Assembly (NCBI RefSeq): GCF_003850345.1
Contig: NZ_CP027707.1
Span: 3,162,001-3,226,000, forward strand
Direction of reading: 5' to 3'
Source of the DNA: Pseudomonas chlororaphis subsp. piscium
Lineage (GTDB): Bacteria; Pseudomonadota; Gammaproteobacteria; Pseudomonadales; Pseudomonadaceae
DNA length: 64,000 nucleotides
Shown one piece after another: positions 53,930-60,999 of the stretch. A model generated the notes under the pieces. It ran no database searches and was not told the origin of the DNA. It saw only the letters and a program-made list of their open reading frames with translations. The position numbers and the translations under genes are program-made. Every line of letters starts with the position of its first letter. The first letter of the stretch is position 1.

Positions 53930-54295
53930 ATGAACAACCTGCTTCGCGGTCTTGCCGTGTTCGCCCTGATGAGCGGGGCCAGCCTCGCGGCGTTCGCCGC
54001 ACCCCAGGCGCACGCGGACAGCAACCCGGCGCCCGTCCTGCTGCTGACACAGAACCTGCCCGGCAGCAGCAACAACAATCCCTACAACAGCCCTATACGC
54101 CGGGCCAACCCCAACAGCATGCAGGGCACCCAGCCCAGTGCACCGGCTGTCCGTGGGGTTAATCCGGTACCGGTGCAACGCCCTCCGACCCTGGAGAATG
54201 GCGGCATCGGCAACGGTTACCCGCGCACCATCACCCAGCCGCGGATCATCGATCCGACACCCGTGACCCCACCCCGTAACCAGCAGCAGCGATAA
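53930..54295 (+). CDS. Secreted proline/asparagine-rich small protein
   Basis: A 121-residue protein with a signal peptide (MNNLLRGLAVFALMSGASLAAFA) and a mature part of low complexity rich in Pro, Asn and Gln (SSNNNPYNSPIRRANPNS; PPTLENGGIGNGYPRT; PVTPPRNQQQR). No Cys, no domain recognised. ATG preceded by AGGAGGGTCGCC, a near-ideal ribosome site. It is 65 bp before the PQQ-dependent dehydrogenase, so they may be co-transcribed. Function unknown. Confidence 0.75.
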   Translation: MNNLLRGLAVFALMSGASLAAFAAPQAHADSNPAPVLLLTQNLPGSSNNNPYNSPIRRANPNSMQGTQPSAPAVRGVNPVPVQRPPTLENGGIGNGYPRTITQPRIIDPTPVTPPRNQQQR

Positions 54296-54360
54296 ACGCT
54301 GACCGCCCGAGGCCGATGCCGGCCCCGGGCGGACCTTTTTATCGACAGAAGGAATCGTGC

Positions 54361-55512
54361 ATGTTGCGTAAAACCCTCTTGGCGACAGTCTGCGCCAGCC
54401 TTGTCCTGAGCAGCGCGCTACCCGCGGTGGCCGCCACCCGTCAACAGTTGCAGAGCGAGCAGGGCCCGCTGAGCGTGACCCCGGTGGTCGAGGGCCTGGA
54501 CCACCCCTGGGCCCTGGCGTTCCTGCCGGACCGCCAGGGCATCCTGGTGACCGAACGTCCCGGCAACCTGCGGCTGGTCGGCGCCGATGGCAAGCTCTCG
54601 GCGCCCCTGGGCGGCGTGCCACAGGTCTGGGCCAAGGGCCAGGGCGGGTTGCTGGATGTGGTGTTGTCGCCGGACTTCAAGCAGGACCGCCTGGTCTATC
54701 TGTCCTATGCCGAAGGTGGTGGCGAGGGCGGCACGGCGGGGACGGCGGTAGGGCGCGGGCGGCTGTCCGAGGACCTGAAGACACTCAAGGACTTCCAGGT
54801 GATTTTCCGCCAGGCGCCCAAGCTCTCCACCGGTAACCATTTCGGTTCGCGCCTGGTGTTCGACCGCGACGGCTACCTGTTCATCACCCTGGGGGAAAAC
54901 AACGACCGTCCGACCGCCCAGGACCTGGACAAGCTGCAAGGCAAGATCGTGCGCCTGTATCCGGACGGCCGGATCCCGGAGGACAACCCCTTTGTCGGTC
55001 AGCCGGGCGTGCGTCCGGAAATCTGGTCCTACGGCCACCGCAATCCCCAGGGCGCGGCGCTCAACCCCTGGAGCGGCACCCTATGGGAGAACGAGCATGG
55101 GCCCAAGGGCGGCGACGAAATCAACCTGATCGAGCGTGGCAAGAACTATGGCTGGCCCCTGGCGACCCATGGCATCAACTATTCCGGCGCACCGATTCCC
55201 GAAGCCCAGGGCAAGACCGCTCCGGGCACCGTAGGGCCGCGGCATGTCTGGGAGAAATCCCCCGGCATCAGCGGCATGGCCTTCTATGACAGCGATCGCT
55301 TCAAGGCCTGGCAACATAACCTGTTTATCGGCGCCCTGGCTTCCCAGGAAGTGATCCGCCTGCAATTCGACGGCGACAAGGTGGGCCACGAGGAGCGCCT
55401 GCTGGGTGAGCTCAAAGAGCGCATCCGCGACGTGCGCCAGGGGCCGGACGGCTATCTGTATGTGCTGACCGACGAGGACAAGGGCAAGCTGTACAAGGTC
55501 GGCCTGGAGTAA
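54361..55512 (+). CDS. PQQ-dependent aldose sugar dehydrogenase (YliI/Asd type)
   Basis: A 383-residue soluble periplasmic quinoprotein with a signal peptide ending LPAVAA and a six-bladed propeller. The GDH-B-type motifs are visible: VEGLDHPWALAFLPD, STGNHFGSRLVFDRDGYLFITLGE, SYGHRNPQGAALNP and NEHGPKGGDEINLI. Such enzymes oxidise aldoses to lactones and need PQQ, which pseudomonads make. The ATG at 54361 starts the signal peptide; the frame upstream to 54316 is not supported. A REPIN follows the stop. Confidence 0.92.
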   Translation: MLRKTLLATVCASLVLSSALPAVAATRQQLQSEQGPLSVTPVVEGLDHPWALAFLPDRQGILVTERPGNLRLVGADGKLSAPLGGVPQVWAKGQGGLLDVVLSPDFKQDRLVYLSYAEGGGEGGTAGTAVGRGRLSEDLKTLKDFQVIFRQAPKLSTGNHFGSRLVFDRDGYLFITLGENNDRPTAQDLDKLQGKIVRLYPDGRIPEDNPFVGQPGVRPEIWSYGHRNPQGAALNPWSGTLWENEHGPKGGDEINLIERGKNYGWPLATHGINYSGAPIPEAQGKTAPGTVGPRHVWEKSPGISGMAFYDSDRFKAWQHNLFIGALASQEVIRLQFDGDKVGHEERLLGELKERIRDVRQGPDGYLYVLTDEDKGKLYKVGLE

Positions 55513-55517
55513 TCACC

Positions 55518-55620
55518 TGTAGGAGCGAAGCTTGCTCGCGATAGCCGCGAAGCGGCGATTCATCCTGTCAACACGCGTTATCGTCGAGGATTTTTTCGCG
55601 AGCAAGCTTCGCTCCTACAG
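55518..55620. repeat. REPIN, GTAGGAGCGAGCTTGC family
   Basis: CTGTAGGAGCGAAGCTTGCTCGCGA (left) and TCGCGAGCAAGCTTCGCTCCTACAG (right) are exact inverted copies about 50 bp apart, between two convergent genes. The right arm overlaps the 3' end of the GNAT-C39 gene by a few bases. Confidence 0.9.
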
Positions 55621-56721
55621 AGGCACTGTGGCTGGGTAGAGGACCACCGCCGCCTGCAGCTTGCCGCTGCCGAAACGGCACATCTTGGCGAACTCGCCGT
55701 GGCTCACTGGCAGGTGCTGGCAATCCATCGGCTGGCGGTGCTGGCTGTGGTCGACATCGGGATCGTGCAGGTAGACGAACTCCTCGTCGCAGTCGGTGAC
55801 CATCACCCAATGCGGGGCCTTGGAGCGGGTCAGGCGGTAGCTGCTGATCAGCACCAGAGGCTGGCCGCCGTCGGCCAGCAGCCTTGGCAGGTCCAGCGGG
55901 CCGCCCAGCACCTGCAAGACATCGCTGCTATCCAGCTCTGCGCAGAACTCCTCGTGCACCAGGCGCATGACGTCTTTTTTATGCTCGTCGCGCACCCCGC
56001 CAAGAAACAGCGGCCCCCGGGTATTGACCTGCAGCCTGACCCCGAAGCCCCGGCGCCACGCGGCCAACGCCAGCCCCTGGGGGCTGCAGCCGCCATGGCC
56101 GGAGGTCATGAACACGGTGGTCGCCTCGCGCCACAGCTGCAGTTCTTCGCGCCGCTCCAGGGCCCGTCCGGGTTGCAGCGCGCCCATGGCCATCAGCAGG
56201 CAGGCCGGGCCGCAGGTGAAGTCGGTGGTCTGCTGGTAATAGGGCACGCTGATACTGCGGGTTTCCCGATGCTGCAGGATGCGCTTTTCCAGGCGCAGGG
56301 CATCGGTGTGGTCCTCGTAGTAGTCGTGCAGCACGGCGAAGCGCCGGTAGCCGCTGCGCTCGTACAGGGCGATGGCCGTCGGGTTGTCGGTGCGCACCTC
56401 CAGCCGCAGGTAGGCGCAGTCATGCTCCCGCGCGCAGGCCTCGATCCGCTCCAGCAGGCGCTTGCCCAGGCCCAGCCCGCGGGCCTCGACCGCCGTGGCT
56501 ATGGAGTACAGACGGGCCAGGGACGTACCGCGATGGAACAACACCAGGGCGTACCCCAGCAACTGGTCCGCCTGCTCGGCGACGATCAGGCGCGCATGGG
56601 CGCGGCTGATCATCCACTGGAAGCTGCGCGCGGTGAGGCGATCGGTGGTGAAACACTGCTGTTCCAGTCGCACTAACGCGGGCAAATCCTCAGGTGTGGC
56701 AATGCGAAAGACAAGATCCAT
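55615..56721 (-). CDS. GNAT acetyltransferase fused to a C39-like peptidase
   Basis: A 368-residue fusion. Residues 1-150 are a RimI-like GNAT domain (ATAVEARGLGLGKRLLERIEA acetyl-CoA loop; NPTAIALYERSGYRR). Residues 155-368 are a papain/C39-type peptidase with Gln164, Cys170 (DFTCGPACLL), His304 (APHWVMVTD) and Asp320 (LHDPD). No signal peptide and no ABC transporter, so it is cytoplasmic, unlike bacteriocin exporters. It is divergent, 92 bp apart, from the RimK-like ligase gene. Fusions of this kind next to RimK-like ATP-grasp genes have been noted in comparative studies of amidoligase systems; the product is not known. Start ATG 56721 (MDLVFRIATPED). Confidence 0.88.
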   Translation of the reverse strand: MDLVFRIATPEDLPALVRLEQQCFTTDRLTARSFQWMISRAHARLIVAEQADQLLGYALVLFHRGTSLARLYSIATAVEARGLGLGKRLLERIEACAREHDCAYLRLEVRTDNPTAIALYERSGYRRFAVLHDYYEDHTDALRLEKRILQHRETRSISVPYYQQTTDFTCGPACLLMAMGALQPGRALERREELQLWREATTVFMTSGHGGCSPQGLALAAWRRGFGVRLQVNTRGPLFLGGVRDEHKKDVMRLVHEEFCAELDSSDVLQVLGGPLDLPRLLADGGQPLVLISSYRLTRSKAPHWVMVTDCDEEFVYLHDPDVDHSQHRQPMDCQHLPVSHGEFAKMCRFGSGKLQAAVVLYPATVPL

Positions 56722-56813
56722 ATAACCGCCGTAAAAGTTGCGTAACGAAACGAGACTTTCAGAAAAGTTCGTGCTTAATAGAAAAGGTCTTGTTCTTAAA
56801 CGGATCAAACATT

Positions 56814-58400
56814 ATGTCAGCGGTACAAGGTCATTGGCGTGGAGTATCCGAGCAAAGTCTGCCGGCGACAATAACTCCGGTTAATTATTTTTCAGCGGTG
56901 AGTGAAACTTCCAGTCAGTTGGTGATTATTGTCGAGCGCAAGGAAGATTGGGCTTCCTACTTCCCCAGCGAAGACATCCTCAGCGCCCAGGAGTACTTGG
57001 AACAGACGCGTGAAACCCAGCCCGGCAAGCGGGTCCAGGTGATCAACCTGTGCCGCAGCTACAAGTACCTGGGCCACGGTTACTACTGTTCGCTGCTGGC
57101 CGAGGCGCGGGGGCACAAGGTGATTCCCTCGGTGCGCACCATCAGCGAACTGACCCGAAAATCGCTCTACGGGCTGGCCCTGGACAACCTGGATAAAACC
57201 CTGGAAAAGGCCCTGAGCAATCATCTTTACAGCGATACCGAAGGTTTTACCCTGACCCTCTACTTCGGCAAGACCCATATCGAACCCTTGCAGGAGTTGG
57301 CGCGCCAGTTGTTCGAAGTTTTTCCCTGTCCGATATTGCTGGTGGACTTCAAACGAACTAACGGCTGGCATATCGAAGGCGTGAAGGCTGGTGCCTTACA
57401 TAAGTTGCGCGAAGACCAGGAAGATCAATTCGCCCACTCCCTGGACAGTTTCAGCCGCAAGATCTGGCGCGTGCCACGTTCGAAAAGACTGGCTCGCTAT
57501 GACCTGGCGATCCTGCATGACCCCCAGGAAGCCTTGCCGCCTTCCAACGCCCAGGCGCTGGAGCATTTTGTCCGGGTCGGCAAGGGCCTGGGCATCGACG
57601 TCGAGCTGATCGAGAAGAAGGATTACCCGCGGATCGCCGAGTACGACGGCTTGCTGATCCGCGAGACCACCAGCGTCGACAACCATACCTACCGCTTCGC
57701 CAAGAAGGCCGAAAGCGAAGGCCTGGTGGTGATGGACGACCCCACCTCGATCCTGCGCTGCACCAACAAGGTCTACCTGACCGATCTGCTGAAAAGCCAC
57801 CAGCTGGGCATGCCCGCCACCGAGATTCTCTACAAGGAGCGACCGGAAGATTTCGAGCGGGTCGGCGAGCGCCTGGGCTTCCCTTTGGTGCTGAAGATTC
57901 CCGACGGCTGTTTCTCCCGCGGGGTGATCAAGGTCGAGAGCCAGCAGGCGCTGCTGGAGGCCACCGCCGAACTGTTCGAGCATTCGGTGTTGCTGCTGGC
58001 CCAGGAGTTCTTCTACACCGAGTACGACTGGCGCATCGGCGTGCTCAACCGCAAGCCGATCTTCGCCTGCCAGTACTTCATGTCCAAGGGCCATTGGCAG
58101 ATCTACAACCACAAGGCCAAGGGCCAGGACATCAACGGTGAGTGCCGCACCCTGGCGATCCACGAGGCGCCGCGGGCGGTAGTGGAACTGGCGGTGAAGA
58201 CCGCCAACCTGATCGGCGACGGCCTGTACGGCGTCGACCTGAAACAGTCCGGCGACAAGGTGGTGGTGATCGAAGTCAACGACAACCCCAACCTGGACGC
58301 CGGCATCGAAGATGCCTACCTGCGCGACGATCTGTATTCCCTGGTGCTCGAGGAGTTCGTCCGCCGCCTGGAGCTCAAGCGCCGCGGACAGGCCTGGTGA
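56814..58400 (+). CDS. RimK-type ATP-grasp ligase with RLAN N-terminal domain
   Basis: A 528-residue ATP-grasp protein. The N-terminal domain (about 30-200; VQVINLCRSYKYLGHGYYCSLLAEARGHKVIPSV) fits the RLAN domain (RimK-like ATP-grasp N-terminal). A middle segment with YDLAILHDPQE and GLLIRETTSVDNHTYRFAKKAE leads to the ATP-grasp domain (about 290-520): FPLVLKIPDGCFSRGVIKV, LLAQEFFYTEYDWRIGVLN and VVVIEVNDNPNLDAGIED (metal-binding Glu/Asn). RimK relatives attach amino acids to peptide or protein C termini. The start ATG 56814 is by conservation; no strong ribosome site. It is 7 bp upstream of the CorA-like gene. Confidence 0.88.
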   Translation: MSAVQGHWRGVSEQSLPATITPVNYFSAVSETSSQLVIIVERKEDWASYFPSEDILSAQEYLEQTRETQPGKRVQVINLCRSYKYLGHGYYCSLLAEARGHKVIPSVRTISELTRKSLYGLALDNLDKTLEKALSNHLYSDTEGFTLTLYFGKTHIEPLQELARQLFEVFPCPILLVDFKRTNGWHIEGVKAGALHKLREDQEDQFAHSLDSFSRKIWRVPRSKRLARYDLAILHDPQEALPPSNAQALEHFVRVGKGLGIDVELIEKKDYPRIAEYDGLLIRETTSVDNHTYRFAKKAESEGLVVMDDPTSILRCTNKVYLTDLLKSHQLGMPATEILYKERPEDFERVGERLGFPLVLKIPDGCFSRGVIKVESQQALLEATAELFEHSVLLLAQEFFYTEYDWRIGVLNRKPIFACQYFMSKGHWQIYNHKAKGQDINGECRTLAIHEAPRAVVELAVKTANLIGDGLYGVDLKQSGDKVVVIEVNDNPNLDAGIEDAYLRDDLYSLVLEEFVRRLELKRRGQAW

Positions 58401-58407
58401 CCGGCCG

Positions 58408-59349
58408 ATGATCAAGAGCTATCAGCTGAGCCAGGGCCGCCTGCTGGCGGTGGAACGCCTGGACGCCGAGGTGATGCTGTTCAGCAATCCCGACCTCGCC
58501 GAGCGCGACCTGCTGCACACCGGCTTCAAGCTCGACGAACACGCCCTGGCCTCGGCCCTGGACCCGGACGAGGTGTCGCGCATCGAGTTCCACCCGGACA
58601 ACCTGTTCCTGATCTGGAAGCGCCCGGAGAACTACTCCGGCGGCGGCAGCCTGTCGTTCGAGGTGTCGTCCTGCGGACTGCTGTTTTCCCCGCAACGGCT
58701 GCTGGTGATTGCCCATGACGACAGCCAGCTCAGCGGCCTGGGCGCGCGCCAGGCCTTGAATAGCCCCCTGGATGTGCTGCTGGACCTGCTGTCCAACAAC
58801 ATCCATCACTACCTGGGGCACCTCAAGGTGATCAAGATGGTCGCCCGGGAGTTGCAGCAGCAGTTCAACGACTCGATGGAAAACCGCCACCTGATCCAGA
58901 TGTTCAACCTCAGCGAAAGCCTGATCTATTACATCAACGCCATTCACAGCAACGGCGCGGTGCTGACCCGCCTGCGCAACCATGCCGAGAAGGCGCATTT
59001 CAGCGCCGAGGCCATCGGCCTGATCGACGACCTGATCATCGAGAACAACCAGTGCTACAAGCAGGCGGAGATCTATTCGACGGTGTTTTCCGGGCTGATC
59101 GATGCGCGCGGCAACCTGATGAACAACAACATGAACAGCCTGCTGCGCAAACTGACGTTGATCAACGTGGTGTTCCTGCCCCTGAACCTGATCGCCAGCA
59201 TCGGCGGCATGTCGGAATTCAGCATGATGACCGCCGGCACCCCCTGGTGGATTGCCTACCCCTTGTTTCTCGTGGCGATGCTGCTGGGGGCAGGGGGGAT
59301 GGTGCTGGGTCTCAGGCGCCTGGCCGGGGGCAGTGGCAAGTGCGCCTGA
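58408..59349 (+). CDS. CorA/ZntB-superfamily transporter
   Basis: A 313-residue CorA-like protein: a long cytoplasmic N-terminal part with coiled helix (NNMNSLLRKLTLINVVFLPLNLIASIGGM) and two C-terminal TM helices (about 248-270 and 283-305). The usual GMN loop motif is replaced by GGMSEFSM, so ion selectivity may be altered. It starts seven bases after the ATP-grasp gene stop and is probably co-transcribed. Whether it serves the ligase is not known. Confidence 0.85.
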   Translation: MIKSYQLSQGRLLAVERLDAEVMLFSNPDLAERDLLHTGFKLDEHALASALDPDEVSRIEFHPDNLFLIWKRPENYSGGGSLSFEVSSCGLLFSPQRLLVIAHDDSQLSGLGARQALNSPLDVLLDLLSNNIHHYLGHLKVIKMVARELQQQFNDSMENRHLIQMFNLSESLIYYINAIHSNGAVLTRLRNHAEKAHFSAEAIGLIDDLIIENNQCYKQAEIYSTVFSGLIDARGNLMNNNMNSLLRKLTLINVVFLPLNLIASIGGMSEFSMMTAGTPWWIAYPLFLVAMLLGAGGMVLGLRRLAGGSGKCA

Positions 59350-59353
59350 GGTT

Positions 59354-60118
59354 TCAGGCCGGTTGCAGGGTCAGCACCTCATAGCCGTCGCGGGTCACCG
59401 CCACCGTGTGTTCCCACTGCGCCGACAGGCCGTTGTCACGGGTGACCACAGTCCAGCCGTCTTTCAGGCCGCGCACCCGGGCGCTGCCCTGGTTGATCAT
59501 CGGCTCTATGGTGAACACCATGCCTTCGCGCAGCTCCAGGCCGGTACCGGGGCGACCGAAATGCAGGATCTGCGGTTCTTCGTGCATCTGCCGGCCGATG
59601 CCATGGCCGCAATATTCGCGCACCACGCTGTAGCCCCGGGTTTCCGCATGCTTCTGGATGGCATGGCCGATATCGCCAAGGCGCGCGCCGGGGCGGACCA
59701 CCTTGATGCCTTGCCACATCGCCTCGAAGGTGGTGCTCACCAGATGCTGGGCCTTGGGGCTGACGTTGCCGACCAGGTACATCTTGCTGGAGTCGGCGAT
59801 AAAACCGTTCTTTTCCAGGGTGATGTCGATGTTGATGATGTCGCCGTCCTTGAGAATGGCCTGCTCATGGGGCATGCCATGGCACACCACCTCGTTGATC
59901 GAGGTGTTGATCGAGTAGGGGTAGTTGTACTGGCCCTTGCTGGCCGGGCGGGCGCCCAGGTCGTGGCGGATAAAGCGCTCCACCGCGGTGTCCAGTTCCA
60001 TGGTCGAAAGGCCGGGCGCGACCAGGTCGTCGAGAAAGGTGAACACCGTCGCCAGCAGGCGCCCGGACTCACGCATCAGGGCCAGTTGTTGCGGGGTCTT
60101 GATCAGGGCCTGGGTCAT
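59354..60118 (-). CDS. map: Type I methionine aminopeptidase
   Basis: A 254-residue type I MAP with all five metal ligands: Asp98 (INIDIT), Asp109 (IADSSKM), His172 (CGHGIGR), Glu205 (FTIEPM) and Glu236 (QWEHTV), plus His80 (VCHGMP). It removes initiator Met from nascent proteins. It is not next to rpsB, so it is probably a second copy. Its start overlaps by four bases (ATGA) the stop of a ParD-like gene upstream, an unusual coupling for a housekeeping peptidase. It converges on the CorA-like gene with a four-base gap. Confidence 0.94.
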   Translation of the reverse strand: MTQALIKTPQQLALMRESGRLLATVFTFLDDLVAPGLSTMELDTAVERFIRHDLGARPASKGQYNYPYSINTSINEVVCHGMPHEQAILKDGDIINIDITLEKNGFIADSSKMYLVGNVSPKAQHLVSTTFEAMWQGIKVVRPGARLGDIGHAIQKHAETRGYSVVREYCGHGIGRQMHEEPQILHFGRPGTGLELREGMVFTIEPMINQGSARVRGLKDGWTVVTRDNGLSAQWEHTVAVTRDGYEVLTLQPA

Positions 60119-60318
60119 TCGCTGCGCCCCCGGATCAGATCGCTCTTGTTCAGCAGCAGTTTGTTGATCAGGTCGTTGTAGGCCAGGTGCGGATTGAGCT
60201 CGGCCAAGAGGCCGATCTTGATCCAGAACTCGGCCTGGGCGTTGATGGAGCGATCCATGGCGTCGCTGGCGACGCGGATCTGTTCATGCAGCTGATCTGA
60301 AATCTTGACGATGCCCAC
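60115..60318 (-). CDS. ParD-like small protein coupled to map
   Basis: A 67-residue protein (MGIVKISDQLHEQIRVASDAMDRSINAQAEFWIKIG) of the ParD_like family, with the short beta strand and two helices of ribbon-helix-helix proteins. GTG 60318 has AGGAG ten bases upstream; ATG 60327 would have the Shine-Dalgarno one base away, so the GTG is preferred. Its stop overlaps the map start. ParD proteins are antitoxins, but no ParE toxin is present; map takes the toxin-gene place. DNA binding and autoregulation are possible. Confidence 0.8.
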   Translation of the reverse strand: MGIVKISDQLHEQIRVASDAMDRSINAQAEFWIKIGLLAELNPHLAYNDLINKLLLNKSDLIRGRSE

Positions 60319-60396
60319 GGGATTCATGCTCCTGAAAATATACGAAGCATATACGTTTCATATATTCGTGGGCAAATGGGGATCTCTCGACCGGGT

Positions 60397-60732
60397 TCAA
60401 GCCTGCTGGCGGGCAGGGCTGGCGGACCTGCGGTCACGAAGGCCACGAACCACCAGATACAACAGCGGGCCAATGGAGACGAACACCGCCGTCAGCAGCA
60501 GGTAAGGCAGCACCGACAATGCGGACTGGCCACGGGAGCGGGCGTCCCGGTACATCCAGATGCCGGCCAGGGTCGCCAGCAGGTACAGGTCGATCACCAC
60601 CTGCGCGGTGTCGGGGCGGGACATCAGGCCGAGGCCAAACTCGAGCAGCGATTGTTCCGCCTGCAGCATCACCGCGAAGGTGTAGCCGGCAAAGGCGATC
60701 AGGGCAATCAACGGCAATCCGACAGACTTCAT
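60397..60732 (-). CDS. DUF2834 membrane protein
   Basis: A 111-residue protein with about three TM segments (3-24, 44-62, 70-92) and the DUF2834 pattern (VIDLYLLATLAGIWMYRDARSRG; PLLYLVVRGLRDR). ATG 60732 is preceded by AAGGAAGGAAAC. Divergent from the threonine ammonia-lyase leader. Function unknown. Confidence 0.8.
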   Translation of the reverse strand: MKSVGLPLIALIAFAGYTFAVMLQAEQSLLEFGLGLMSRPDTAQVVIDLYLLATLAGIWMYRDARSRGQSALSVLPYLLLTAVFVSIGPLLYLVVRGLRDRRSASPARQQA

Positions 60733-60816
60733 GTTTCCTTCCTTGGTTGCTGAATGAGGGCTGATAAGCGAGCCGCGAGAGTAGCGCAGCCAGCGGCCGC
60801 TTCAAAGAATTGGCCA

Positions 60817-60845
60817 TTGACTTGCCAGCAGCGCGCCGGTTAATT
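60817..60845 (+). promoter_or_regulatory. Promoter of the leader peptide and threonine ammonia-lyase
   Basis: -35 TTGACT (60817-60822), 17-bp spacer, -10 TTAATT (60840-60845). The expected start point (60851-60854) falls on or next to the leader ATG at 60854, so the leader mRNA would be leaderless or nearly so. Confidence 0.65.
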
Positions 60846-60853
60846 TCCTCGCC

Positions 60854-60922
60854 ATGACTTTTTCCGCATTGCGTTCCCAGCCAAGCATTATTACCGCCAT
60901 TCCTGATTGGCGGGTTTGCTGA
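60854..60922 (+). CDS. Ile/Thr-rich leader peptide (attenuator)
   Basis: A 22-codon frame ending TGA at 60920-60922, peptide MTFSALRSQPSIITAIPDWR-V-C. Three Ile and one Thr codon lie within six residues (IITAI, 60884-60901). No Shine-Dalgarno is present, which fits a leaderless start given the promoter position. Downstream, GGCGGGTT (60910-60917 region) can pair with AACCCGCC (60934-60941), or the latter with GGCGGGTT (60947-60954) to form the terminator. Stalling at the Ile/Thr codons would leave the first pair free (antitermination). The role is inferred, but the arrangement is that of classical amino-acid attenuators. Confidence 0.6.
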   Translation: MTFSALRSQPSIITAIPDWRVC

Positions 60923-60933
60923 CGACTGCACCC

Positions 60934-60958
60934 AACCCGCCCTAGAGGCGGGTTTTTT
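60934..60958 (+). terminator. Attenuator terminator before the threonine ammonia-lyase gene
   Basis: AACCCGCC-CTAGA-GGCGGGTT-TTTTC: a perfect 8-bp stem and T run, 42 bp before the structural gene start. The left arm can instead pair with an identical upstream GGCGGGTT. Confidence 0.85.
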
Positions 60959-60999
60959 CTTTCTGTCTCCGGGGCCTTCAACACAGCCAGGAGAGCCGT

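Noticed and set aside
59354..60318. A classical ParDE toxin-antitoxin pair
   Set aside because: The partner gene is a complete methionine aminopeptidase, not a ParE/RelE-fold toxin; only the layout is TA-like.
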